Positions 32,825-42,576 of a DNA stretch of 64,000 bases are shown here, piece after piece (position 1 is the first letter of the stretch; each line of letters opens with the position of its first letter). The DNA lies in the NCBI GenBank assembly GCA_965228445.1, contig OZ245813.1:4926997-4990996 (forward strand), written 5' to 3'. The DNA is from Thalassobaculum sp965228445 (GTDB taxonomy: Bacteria; Pseudomonadota; Alphaproteobacteria; Thalassobaculales; Thalassobaculaceae). The notes under the pieces are model-generated. The model worked only from the letters and a program-made list of their open reading frames with translations. It did no database searches and was not told where the DNA came from. Position numbers and translations under genes: made by a program.

Positions 32825-33538
32825 TCACATGGCCGCGTAGCCGCCATCCACGTTCAGGATCGTGCCGGTGATGAAGGAGGCGGCGTCGCTGGCCAGGAAC
32901 AGGGCCGGCCCGGCCAGTTCCTCCGGCTGGCCCCAGCGCCCCATCGGTGTGCGGCCGGTGATGGCGGCGTTCCGTCCCTCGTCGCTGCGCAGATTGACGG
33001 TCAGCGGCGTGGCGATCCAGCCCGGCGCGAGCGCGTTCACCCGGATGCCGTCGGCCGCATAGGCGATGGCCAGCGACTTGGTGAGCTGCGCCACCCCGCC
33101 CTTGGAGGCCGCATAGCCCGGCACCAGCCCGCCGCCGAAATAGCTCAGCATCGAGGCGATGTTGATGATGCAGCCGCCGGCCTGGGCCAGCTTCGGGCGG
33201 AAACCCGCGCACATCCGCATGGTGCCGTTCAGGTTGATGTCGATCACCTGGGCGAAGACCTCGGGCTCCAGTTCGTCGCCGCGGCGGATCACCCCGGCTG
33301 CGTTGACCAGCACGTCGAGCCGGTCGCGCCCCGCTGCGAGCTCGGCGATCGCCGCCGCGTCGGTCACGTCGAGCGACTGGAACGACAGGGAGCCCTCGGC
33401 CGCGGGCAGGTCGCCGAGCCCGGCGCCGGTGACCGCGTATCCGGCTGCCGCGAAGCCCCTGGCGATGGCGAGGCCGATGCCGCTGGTCCCTCCGGTGACG
33501 AGGACGGAGCGGGCGGCGGGGTCGGATGCGGTTGACAT
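32825..33538 (-). CDS. Short-chain dehydrogenase/reductase
   Basis: An SDR of 237 aa from the ATG at 33538 (an ATG at 33553 adds five residues but lies inside a palindromic operator). It has the cofactor motif TGGTSGIGLAIA, the NAAG motif (VNAAGVIRRG), the catalytic Ser (ASMLSYFGG) and YAASKGG with Tyr and Lys. The C-terminus ends 'ITGTILNVDGGYAAM', typical of the family. It is divergent from an IclR-type regulator and probably controlled by it, and is co-transcribed with the cupin gene. Confidence 0.9.
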   Translation of the reverse strand: MSTASDPAARSVLVTGGTSGIGLAIARGFAAAGYAVTGAGLGDLPAAEGSLSFQSLDVTDAAAIAELAAGRDRLDVLVNAAGVIRRGDELEPEVFAQVIDINLNGTMRMCAGFRPKLAQAGGCIINIASMLSYFGGGLVPGYAASKGGVAQLTKSLAIAYAADGIRVNALAPGWIATPLTVNLRSDEGRNAAITGRTPMGRWGQPEELAGPALFLASDAASFITGTILNVDGGYAAM

Positions 33539-33545
33539 GCCTAGT

Positions 33546-33564
33546 TTGTCCATATTATGGATAA
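33546..33564. promoter_or_regulatory. Palindromic operator between the SDR and iclR-type genes
   Basis: The core TCCATA-T-TATGGA is a perfect 13-bp palindrome (33549-33561), extending imperfectly to 19 bp with flanking TT...AA. It sits in the AT-rich divergent promoter region, 88 bp upstream of the IclR-family gene, and is a good candidate site for that regulator. The sequence symmetry is seen; the binding is inferred. Confidence 0.55.
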
Positions 33565-33651
33565 TGATCTACTATATGAGAATTTGCATGGAGGGCGGAC
33601 GGTGTCAATCGCCGCCTGTCGCCCCGGAGCGGAATTGCGGAGGAACACAGC

Positions 33652-34413
33652 ATGACGCCGGGACCGGTCCAGGGCGCGCAGAGCTTCTCACGCAGCATGG
33701 CTGTGCTGCAGGCGGTGGCCGATCATCCGGGGGGACCCGGCGTGGCCGATCTGGCGCGTCAGCTCGACCTGACCCGGCCGACCCTCTACCGCATCCTCGC
33801 CTCGCTGGAGGCCGAGGGCCTGATCCGGCAGCGCGGCGACAGGCGGTACGGGCTGGGCAGCCGGCTGATCGGCCTGGCCCACCGGGCGCTGGCGCAGCAG
33901 GACATCCGCTCCCTGGCGCGCGACCCGTTGGCGGCACTGAGGGACGAGACGGGCGAGACCGTGCACCTCGCCGTGCGGATGCTCGACGAGATGGTCTATA
34001 TCGACAAGATGGAGAGCCCGGAGCTGGTCCGCATGGCCTCCACCGTGGGCACGCGGGTTCCGTTCCACACCAGCTCGGTGGGCAAGGCGTTCCTGGCGGC
34101 CCTGCCGGAGGCGGAGGCCGAGGCGGTGATCGCCCGCTTGCCGCTTTCCCCCGTCACCGACCGATCGGTGACCGACGTCGATGCCCTGCGTGCCCGCGTG
34201 GACGCGGCCCGACGGCAGGGCTACAGCTCGGACGAGGAGGAGAACGAGACCGGGATCGTGTGCTTCGGCGCGGCGATCCGGGACGCCTCGGGGGAGCCCG
34301 TGGCGAGCGTCAGCGTGTCGGTGCCGAACTTCCGCCTGCGGGACGACCGGGCGGCGTACTGGCGCCCGTTGCTCGACCGCTGCAACGCGATCTCCCGGCA
34401 GTTGGGTGGGTGA
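33652..34413 (+). CDS. IclR-family transcriptional regulator
   Basis: A 253-residue regulator. The N-terminal winged HTH (about residues 8-70: 'FSRSMAVLQAVADHPGGPGVADLARQLDL' region, 'TRPTLYRILASLEAEGLIRQ') is followed by an effector domain with 'VPFHTSSVGKAFLAALP' and 'DEEENETGIVCFGAAIRD'. GGAGGAA is placed 7 nt before the ATG. It is divergent from the SDR-cupin operon, and a 13-bp palindrome lies between them. IclR proteins of this type commonly control aromatic or organic acid catabolism. Confidence 0.92.
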   Translation: MTPGPVQGAQSFSRSMAVLQAVADHPGGPGVADLARQLDLTRPTLYRILASLEAEGLIRQRGDRRYGLGSRLIGLAHRALAQQDIRSLARDPLAALRDETGETVHLAVRMLDEMVYIDKMESPELVRMASTVGTRVPFHTSSVGKAFLAALPEAEAEAVIARLPLSPVTDRSVTDVDALRARVDAARRQGYSSDEEENETGIVCFGAAIRDASGEPVASVSVSVPNFRLRDDRAAYWRPLLDRCNAISRQLGG

Positions 34414-34439
34414 GAGGCAACTTTCTTTCTGCCTCTCCG

Positions 34440-34667
34440 CACTCCCCGGACTAGTTCCGGGGCAAGGCGTCCGCGTGCCGGAACCCAGCTCCTTGCGTGC
34501 CCAGGCCTCGCCCCGGAACTAGTCCGGGGAGTGATTTCGTATATGTTTTTTCCCGTTTTCCCGGCCCTGAGCCGGGATCCAGCCGTCCATGTTTTGGAGC
34601 TGCGGTGCTGATCTGGCACCGCTCCAGCACGCCGCGCTCTCGATCCCGGCGCGAGGCCGGGAAAACG
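34440..34667. repeat. Two nested sets of dispersed palindromes in a convergent gap
   Basis: The gap between the iclR-type gene (+) and the molybdenum hydroxylase gene (-) holds CTCCCCGGA-n3-TTCCGGGG (34442-34462) and its inverted partner at 34511-34533. A second pair follows: CGTTTTCCCGGCC...GGGATC (34554-34579) and GATCCCGGC...GGGAAAACG (34642-34667). Each pair forms an inverted repeat, and each single unit is itself a palindrome. Both unit types occur at 26244-26400 as well. Confidence 0.82.
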
Positions 34668-34683
34668 GAGTTGGGGGAGGCTC

Positions 34684-36996
34684 TCACCCCCGCCCGGCGA
34701 TCGCCTGCCAGACCCGTTCGGAGGTGGCCGGCATCTGGATGTGGTCGACACCCAGCGGGGACAGGGCGTCCACCACCGCGTTGATCACGGCCGGCGGGGC
34801 GGCGATGCAGCCGGCCTGGCCGACGCCCTTGGCGCCCAGCGGGTTGGCGCCGGTCGCCTCGCCGGCGAAGGTCACGTCGAACATCGGCAGGTCCACCGCC
34901 CGCGGCAGCGCATAGTCCATCAGCGAGCCGCTGAGCAGCTGGCCGCTGTCGGCATCGTAGGCGATCCGCTCGCCCAGGGCCTGGCCGATGCCCTGGACCA
35001 CGCCGCCATGGAGCTGACCCTCGGTGAGTTGGGCGTCGTAGATCGTGCCGTAATCGTCCACGGCGATGTAGCGGGTCAGGGTTACATGGCCGGTGTCCGG
35101 TGCGATCTCCACCTCGGCGATGTGGCAGCCGCCGGGGAAGGTGAAGGGCACGTCTTGGCGGAACACGGCGGTGTCCAGGCCCGTCTCCCCGGTCTCCGGC
35201 GAGGCGTCGCTGCTGCGCGCCGCGGCGGCGACCTCGAGCAGCGACACGGAGCGGTCGTCGGTGCCGGCTCTGAACCGGCCGTCGGCGAAGATCACGCTGC
35301 CGGGATCGGCCTGCAGCAACCGGGCGGCGAGGGGCGCGGCCTTCTCCAGCATCGCGTCCATCGCCAGCATCAGAGTGCCGGCCCCCATATGCATGGTCCG
35401 CGCCCCGCCATGGCCGGCACCCGTGCGGGTGGCGACGGTGTCGGCCTGGACGTAGCGGAAGGCGTCGATCGGCAGGCCGAGCCGCTCGGAGGCGAGGCGG
35501 GTGAACACCGTCTCGTGCCCCTGGCCGTTGGACTCCGTGCCGGTCGCGAGCTCCACCTTGCCGTCGGCGGCGAAGCGGACCTCGACCTCCTCCTGCGGCG
35601 CGCCGCGGGAGCTTTCCAGGAAGCAGGCGATGCCGAGGCCGAGCAGCCGGCCCGTCTCGGCGGCCGCCTTCCGGCGCGCCTCGAAGCCGTCGCGGTCGGC
35701 CAGTGCCACCGCGTCGTCCAGATTGCCGCGGAACCGGCCGCAGTCCAGCACCGCGCCGAGCGCCTTGGGATAGGGGAAGGTATCGACGATGTTGCGGCGG
35801 CGCAGGGCGACCGGGTCGAAGCCGCAGCGTCGGGCGGCAGCGTCGATCAGCCGCTCGATGACGAAGTTCGCCTCGGGCTTGCCGGCGCCGCGATAGGCGT
35901 CGACCGGGGCGGTGTTGGTGAAGATGCCCCGGCTGCGCATGTGGATCGCCGGAATCCGGTACACCCCACCCATCGCCGTCGAGGCGGCGTTGGTCGAGGC
36001 GTTCGGCCCGCCGCTGGAGAGATAGGCGCCCATATCGGCGACCATCTCAACGTCCAGCGCCAGGAAGGTGCCGTCGGCATCGAGGGCGAGCCGGGCCTTG
36101 GAGGTCACCGCCCGGCCGTGGATGGAGCCCGCCAGCTCTTCGCCGGTGGTGGCGAGCCAGCGCACCGGCCGACCCGTCCGGCGCGCGGCCCAGAGCAGGC
36201 AGACCCATTCGGCGAACAGGAAGTTCTTCAGCCCGAAGCCGCCGCCCACGTCGTCGGCCTTGAGATGGAACCGGTCCGCCGGCAGGCCGAAGACCGGACC
36301 GGCGAGATCGGCGCGGATGCCGTGCAGTCCCTGGCCGGTCAGGTCCATGACGAAGCTTTCGGTTGCCGGGTCGTACTCGGCGACCGCGGCACGCGGCTCC
36401 AGCGGGAAGGCGGAGACCCGCTGGTTGTCCAGGTCGAGCTCGACCACATGGGCGGCCGAGGCCATGGCGGAGGCGACCGTATCCGGATCGCCCTTCACGA
36501 AGCGGTAGGCGCAGTTGCCGGGCGCCTGCGGCCAGATCGTCGGCGCGTCCTCGGCCTGGGCGGCGTCGATATCGACGAGCGCCGGCAGGTCGCCATAGTC
36601 GACCATCACCGCCTCGGCGGCATCGGCGGCGGCCTCCGCAGTGTCGGCGACCACGAGAACCACCGGCTCGCCCACATAGCGCACCCGGTCGACGGCGAGC
36701 GCATGGTGCTGCGGGGTGATGATCGGCTCGACGGTGGCGGCGACCACGCTGCAGGGCATCGGGCCGATGCCGTCGGCCACCAGGTCCGCGCCGGTCCACA
36801 CGCCGACCACGCCCGGCAGCTCGGCCGCGGCCGAGACGTCGATCCCGGCGATCTCCGCATGGGCGAGGTCGGCGCGCACGAAGCGGGCATGGAGCTGGCC
36901 GGCGTCCGGCCGGTCGTCGACATAGCGGCCGCGGCCGGTCAGGAAGCGGGCGTCTTCAAGGCGCAGGGAGGGCTTGGCGGCGGCTGCGGTCGTCAC
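34684..36996 (-). CDS. Xanthine dehydrogenase/CoxL-family molybdopterin-binding subunit (orphan)
   Basis: A large subunit (770 aa from the GTG at 36996, just before the domain starts 'SLRLEDARFLTGRGRYVDD') of a molybdenum hydroxylase. Motifs: the FADDVGGGFGLK-like 'KADDVGGGFGLK', 'VDAYRGAGKPEA' (AYRGAG form, as in form II CoxL-like proteins), 'ESNGQGHET' and 'GAKGVGQAGCIAAPPAV'. In the last motif the usual catalytic Glu (GVGEAG) is Gln. The FAD and [2Fe-2S] subunits are not adjacent, so the protein may use partners encoded elsewhere. The substrate (CO, purine, aldehyde or N-heterocycle) is not predictable. Confidence 0.87.
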   Translation of the reverse strand: MTTAAAAKPSLRLEDARFLTGRGRYVDDRPDAGQLHARFVRADLAHAEIAGIDVSAAAELPGVVGVWTGADLVADGIGPMPCSVVAATVEPIITPQHHALAVDRVRYVGEPVVLVVADTAEAAADAAEAVMVDYGDLPALVDIDAAQAEDAPTIWPQAPGNCAYRFVKGDPDTVASAMASAAHVVELDLDNQRVSAFPLEPRAAVAEYDPATESFVMDLTGQGLHGIRADLAGPVFGLPADRFHLKADDVGGGFGLKNFLFAEWVCLLWAARRTGRPVRWLATTGEELAGSIHGRAVTSKARLALDADGTFLALDVEMVADMGAYLSSGGPNASTNAASTAMGGVYRIPAIHMRSRGIFTNTAPVDAYRGAGKPEANFVIERLIDAAARRCGFDPVALRRRNIVDTFPYPKALGAVLDCGRFRGNLDDAVALADRDGFEARRKAAAETGRLLGLGIACFLESSRGAPQEEVEVRFAADGKVELATGTESNGQGHETVFTRLASERLGLPIDAFRYVQADTVATRTGAGHGGARTMHMGAGTLMLAMDAMLEKAAPLAARLLQADPGSVIFADGRFRAGTDDRSVSLLEVAAAARSSDASPETGETGLDTAVFRQDVPFTFPGGCHIAEVEIAPDTGHVTLTRYIAVDDYGTIYDAQLTEGQLHGGVVQGIGQALGERIAYDADSGQLLSGSLMDYALPRAVDLPMFDVTFAGEATGANPLGAKGVGQAGCIAAPPAVINAVVDALSPLGVDHIQMPATSERVWQAIAGRG

Positions 36997-37142
36997 GGTG
37001 GCGTCTCGGCAAACAGACAGAGGGGATGGCACGCGCCAGCTTAACAGGAAACGGGTGGTGCGTGAGAAGAGGGCGGTTCGGACGTTGCGCCGGCGAGCCC
37101 GCGGACTTACACCGCTGGCAGTCCGCCCAGCCTGGAGTTCCC

Positions 37143-37964
37143 ATGTCCGCCGCCGCAACCGCCGATACCAGACGCCTGGAGACCGCCCGTCGGGCCGCCG
37201 AGGAGGCCGGACGCCTGGCGCGCCGCTTCTTCGAGAACCGCGAGGCCCTGCTGATCGAAGCCAAGGGGCCGCAGGACCTGGTGAGTGCCGCCGACCGCGA
37301 GGTGGAGGCGCTGATCCGCCAAGAGATCGCCCGCGACTTCCCAGACGACCGGGTGCTGGGCGAGGAGTTCGGCACCGGCGGCGTCGGCGACGACCGCGAG
37401 GGCGGGGACGGGGCCACCGGCTGGGTGGTCGACCCGATCGACGGGACCCAGAACTTCCTGCGCGGCATTCCGCAGTTCGTCGTCTCCATCGCCTATCGCG
37501 AGGCCGGCAGGGTGCTGGTCGGGGTGATCCACGATCCGAATGCCGGGGAGACCTTCTGGGCGACCGACGGGGGCGGCGCCTTCCGCAACGGCACCTCCAT
37601 CCACGTCACCCAGGCCGCCCGGCTGGAGGAGGCCGTGGTCGGCGTCGGCCATTCGCCGCGCCACGCGCCGGAGGTCTTCAACCGCACCGTCACCGCGCTG
37701 ATCGATGCCGGCGCCCAGACCCGCAACTACTGCTGTGCGGCGATTCAGCTCGCCTATGTGGCCGACGGACGGCTCGACGCCACCTGGGACCCCTATCTGC
37801 TGGACTGGGACGTGGCCGCCGGGATGCTGATCGTGCGCGAGGCGGGCGGCGACGGCGTACCGTTCCGGCCTGGACGCAAGGGCCCCTATGCGGACACCCT
37901 GATCGCCGGGACGCCCGGGCTGCTGGACGAGTTCCGGCGCCGGACGCGCATGTTCGACGACTGA
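37143..37964 (+). CDS. Inositol monophosphatase family phosphatase
   Basis: A 273-residue Mg2+-dependent phosphatase of the IMPase superfamily (inositol-1-phosphatase, histidinol phosphatase or 3'-phosphoadenosine phosphatase type). Metal sites: GEEF (Glu74-75), 'DPIDGTQNF' (Asp97 and Asp100) and the late 'LLDWDVAAG' Asp. TGGAG precedes the ATG. It is divergent from the molybdenum hydroxylase and 13 bp upstream of the flavin-reductase-like gene, probably co-transcribed. Substrate is uncertain. Confidence 0.9.
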   Translation: MSAAATADTRRLETARRAAEEAGRLARRFFENREALLIEAKGPQDLVSAADREVEALIRQEIARDFPDDRVLGEEFGTGGVGDDREGGDGATGWVVDPIDGTQNFLRGIPQFVVSIAYREAGRVLVGVIHDPNAGETFWATDGGGAFRNGTSIHVTQAARLEEAVVGVGHSPRHAPEVFNRTVTALIDAGAQTRNYCCAAIQLAYVADGRLDATWDPYLLDWDVAAGMLIVREAGGDGVPFRPGRKGPYADTLIAGTPGLLDEFRRRTRMFDD

Positions 37965-37977
37965 GCAAGGCAAACAG

Positions 37978-38583
37978 ATGTTCTACGAACCCCGGAGCGG
38001 GCACGGCCTGCCGCATGACCCGTTCAAGGCCATCGTGGCACCCCGGCCGATCGGCTGGATCTCCACTGTCGACGGGCAGGGCCGCAACAACCTGGCGCCC
38101 TACAGTTTCTTCAGCGCGATTAACACCAATCCGCCGATGGTCAGCTTCACCAGCGAGGGGCTGAAGGACAGCCCGGCCAACGCCCGCGACACCGGCGAGT
38201 TCGTCTGCAACCTCTCCACCCTGCCGCTGGCGCATCAGATGAACGCCTCGTCCGGCACGGTGGGGGCCGAGGTGGACGAGTTCGAGCTGGCCGGGCTGGA
38301 GACCGCGCCCTGTCGGCTGGTCCGCCCGCTGCGGGTCGCCGCGTCGCCTGCCGCCCTGGAATGCAAGGTCACCGACTTCATCCAGCTCAAGAACCTGCAG
38401 GGCGAGCTGACGAGCCGCTACATGGTCCTGGGCGAGGTGGTCGGCGTCCATATCGACGAGGCGTTTCTGAAGAACGGCCTGTTCGACACGGCGGCGGCCC
38501 AGGCGCTGGCCCGATGCGGCTACATGGACTATGCCGCGGTCACCGAGGTCTTCGCCCTGCGCCGTCCCGACGCCGCGGAGTAA
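37978..38583 (+). CDS. Flavin reductase-like FMN-binding split-barrel protein
   Basis: A 201-residue member of the flavoredoxin/DIM6-NTAB family with the N-terminal motif 'IVAPRPIGWISTVDGQGRNNLAPYSFF' (FMN phosphate and ring binding, about residues 19-45) and 'CNLSTLPLAHQMNASS'. Such proteins supply reduced flavin to monooxygenases or act as FMN oxidoreductases. It follows the IMPase-like gene by 13 bp. Two flavin monooxygenase genes are within 12 kb, but both carry their own NADPH-binding fold and need no reductase. Confidence 0.85.
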   Translation: MFYEPRSGHGLPHDPFKAIVAPRPIGWISTVDGQGRNNLAPYSFFSAINTNPPMVSFTSEGLKDSPANARDTGEFVCNLSTLPLAHQMNASSGTVGAEVDEFELAGLETAPCRLVRPLRVAASPAALECKVTDFIQLKNLQGELTSRYMVLGEVVGVHIDEAFLKNGLFDTAAAQALARCGYMDYAAVTEVFALRRPDAAE

Positions 38584-38589
38584 GGCGGC

Positions 38590-39678
38590 TCAGAACGGGT
38601 CGTTGGCCGGCGTCGGGCGGTTGCGGGCGCCGAGTTCGACCGACCATTGCCGCATCAGCTCCTCCTCCGGCATGCGACCGGTCTCGCGGGGCAGCGCCAC
38701 GATTTCGCCCCGGGCCTGGTGGGCCTGGGCGGACTCGCGCACCTCGCTGGGCGTCATGCCGAACTCGTCGCGGAACCGGGTGGTGAAGTGGCTCGGACTG
38801 GTGAAGCCGAAATCCAGCGCGATGTCGAAGATGCCGCGCCGCATCTGGGCCTCGGAGGTGAGCGCGACGAAGCACGCCATCAGCCGGCGCCGCAGGATGT
38901 AACCGCGCACGCCGCCCTTGTCCTGGAACAGCCGGTAGAGGGTGGCCCGCGACATCCGGTACTTGGCGCAGATGCTGGTCACGCCCAGTTCCGGATCGCC
39001 CAGGTTCATCTCGATATGCCGCCGCAGGGCCGTCAGCGTGCCGTCCCGGGCATCGATCGAATGGGGATCGCCGTTGGCGACCAGCACCTGGAGCAGGCCG
39101 AACAGGCTCTGCGACAGCAGGGGTGCGTCGGCGGCCGGGGCTTTCGGCAGGGTGGTGCGCAGCGATTGCATGAAGTCGGCCAGCAGCATGCCGGCGGTGG
39201 TGTCGAGACTGAACATCAGCCCGTTGGCCTCGTGCAGGGCGGGCAGATGTGCCGCCACGGTCATCCGGGGCAGCGCCAGGGTGAGAACCTCGGCGTCGGT
39301 GCAGGAGGAATGGACCTCGTAGCCGAGATTGACCGAACTGATCGCGTCGGACCGCATCACGAAGGCCCGCCCGGCATTCTCGACATGGTTGGTGCCGCGC
39401 AGAAAGAGCTGCAGGGCGACCGGGTCGGAATCGTCGTTGCGCCGCAGCCAGGCGGAATCGCGGACATACTGCTGTTGCGACAGCTTGGTGTCGTAGAAAT
39501 GGAAATCGCCGGCGTTGTAGATGTGGACTTCCGGCGCCTTCGTGGGGCGGCGCGGGTCGACCAGCGGCACCGAGCGGAAGTAGTGCGAGATGCCGGTGCG
39601 CCAGCGCCAGAACAGCTCTTCGTTGGAGACGGTGCCTGGAATGAGCGAAACCGAAGGCAGGGCTGCTTCGAGCGCCAT
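38590..39678 (-). CDS. AraC-family transcriptional regulator with AraC_binding_2-like domain
   Basis: A 362-residue regulator. The N-terminal 190 residues look like the AraC_binding_2 sensor ('EELFWRWRTGISHYF', 'FLRGTNHVENAGRAFVM'). The C-terminal AraC/XylS domain has 'GVTSICAKYRMSRATLYRLFQDKG' and 'IFDIALDFGFTSPSHFTTRFRDEFG'. It is divergent from the Baeyer-Villiger monooxygenase gene, across a 383-bp intergenic region. Regulators of this class activate aromatic or ketone catabolic genes, so it is the likely activator of that gene. Confidence 0.9.
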   Translation of the reverse strand: MALEAALPSVSLIPGTVSNEELFWRWRTGISHYFRSVPLVDPRRPTKAPEVHIYNAGDFHFYDTKLSQQQYVRDSAWLRRNDDSDPVALQLFLRGTNHVENAGRAFVMRSDAISSVNLGYEVHSSCTDAEVLTLALPRMTVAAHLPALHEANGLMFSLDTTAGMLLADFMQSLRTTLPKAPAADAPLLSQSLFGLLQVLVANGDPHSIDARDGTLTALRRHIEMNLGDPELGVTSICAKYRMSRATLYRLFQDKGGVRGYILRRRLMACFVALTSEAQMRRGIFDIALDFGFTSPSHFTTRFRDEFGMTPSEVRESAQAHQARGEIVALPRETGRMPEEELMRQWSVELGARNRPTPANDPF

Positions 39679-40061
39679 ACCGTAATCCCCCTGTCAGGAG
39701 CAGCCCGCGTCGTTCTGGTGCCGCTCTAGAGTCCCCACTCTTCGGCATATCCCGGCATTCGCTTCGGAATGCCGCGCATCGCTCGGCAAGAGGTCCGGCG
39801 TCCTTGTCCGCCCTCGACCGGCACTCCCTCCATGCCGGCCATACGCTCAGGGTCGAGACACCGATTCAACCCAAACGGTGCATGCGGGAATATTCTCGAT
39901 AATTGCGGGAGAGGTCAATAACCGTGGTGTCCGAGTGGTGATTGGTCTGCCGGATCCTAAGGACGCACTTCCCTTCGCCGCATTCCATCACGATGCCGGC
40001 TTGCAGAAATATGAATGATGGTTCATTATTCACCTCAAGCATCAGGAGGAAGCTAAGAATC
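39679..40061. promoter_or_regulatory. Intergenic control region between araC-type and monooxygenase genes
   Basis: These 383 bp carry no gene. The right half is AT-richer and holds a possible sigma-70 promoter: TTGCAG (40001-40006), 17 nt, CATTAT (40024-40029). Over the -10 lies GAATGATGG-TTCATTATTC, an imperfect palindrome containing TCATTATTCA (40023-40032), a decamer also found upstream of the ABC transporter at 44908-44917. A strong AGGAGGA site (40044-40050) precedes the monooxygenase ATG. The left 200 bp shows nothing I can name. Confidence 0.5.
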
Positions 40062-41735
<1,674 letters not shown>

Positions 41736-41840
41736 GCCTGGGCTCACCCGACAAGATCCCTGAGGCCTGGCCCCCAATTCCAGGTCCCTGTCCTGGGTCA
41801 GCGGTGACGTTTCACCGTTGACCCTTTTTTTGGACATTAT

Positions 41841-41860
41841 TTAATCTATCGATCGATTAA
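41841..41860. promoter_or_regulatory. Palindromic operator in front of tetR-type gene
   Basis: TTAATC-n8-GATTAA with central TATCGATC lies 15 bp before the start codon of the TetR-family gene. TetR regulators bind such short AT-rich palindromes, usually in their own promoter, so autoregulation is likely. The sequence is seen; the function is inferred. Confidence 0.55.
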
Positions 41861-41875
41861 TTATGGAGGTCGGGT

Positions 41876-42511
41876 TTGGTGGCGGAGGCGCAGACGCGCA
41901 GGGCTGGACGCCCGCAGGGCGCCCCGGACACGCGGGACGCCTGCCTGCAGGCGGCCGAACGGCTGTTCGCCGCCCAGGGATTCGGCGCGACCGGACTGCG
42001 CCAGATCGGCGCGGCCGCCGGCGTCAGCATCGCCACGCTGATCTATCACTTCGGCTCCAAGGAGAAGCTGTACGGCAAGGTGCTGGGGCGGGTCGCCGAC
42101 AGCATCGCGCCCTATCTGCCGGCGCCGGACGGGTTCGAGCCGGATCTCGACGGGATGGTGGCGATGGTGGAGCGGTTTCTGGACTGGTCGCTGGACCATG
42201 GCGACTACGCCGCCCTGCTGCTGCGCGAGCTGATGGAGAACCCGTCGCGGGCCGCCAGGGCCCGGCGCTGGTACCTGCTGCCGCTGATCGACGCCTATGC
42301 GGCCGCGATCCGCGCCGGGCAGAGGGCCGGCCGGTTCGGCCCCTGCGATCCGGAGATGTTCGCCTTCTATCTCACCGGCGCGATCACCCATTTCCGCGCC
42401 TCGACCGTCACCATCCAGCAGATGCTGGCGGCCGGCACGCCGGAGGAGGTCGTCGACCGGTTCCGCGCCACCCTGCGGGCCAACGTGACGGCAATGCTGC
42501 TGCCGGCCTGA
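41876..42511 (+). CDS. TetR/AcrR-family transcriptional regulator
   Basis: About 211 residues. The N-terminal HTH (residues 20-65) reads 'LQAAERLFAAQGFGATGLRQIGAAAGVSIATLIYHFGSKEKLYG' in outline, with the classic YHFGSKEKL ending. The helical C-terminal domain is of the CecR/DUF1956 type ('MENPSRAARARRWYLLPLI'). GGAGG at 41865-41869 could serve either the TTG at 41876 or the GTG at 41879. It precedes the acyl-CoA ligase gene by 59 bp and may repress it. A palindrome at 41841-41860 is its likely operator. Confidence 0.9.
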   Translation: MVAEAQTRRAGRPQGAPDTRDACLQAAERLFAAQGFGATGLRQIGAAAGVSIATLIYHFGSKEKLYGKVLGRVADSIAPYLPAPDGFEPDLDGMVAMVERFLDWSLDHGDYAALLLRELMENPSRAARARRWYLLPLIDAYAAAIRAGQRAGRFGPCDPEMFAFYLTGAITHFRASTVTIQQMLAAGTPEEVVDRFRATLRANVTAMLLPA

Positions 42512-42576
42512 GCGCCGGCGATCCGGCCCGAAGGGACGCTGCAAGAGGTCCCGGGGCCAACCAGGAGGGAATGCCC

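Noticed and set aside
34440..34667. Possible CRISPR-like repeat array.
   Set aside because: The repeats are palindromic pairs with no regular spacer length and only two copies of each; no cas genes are near.
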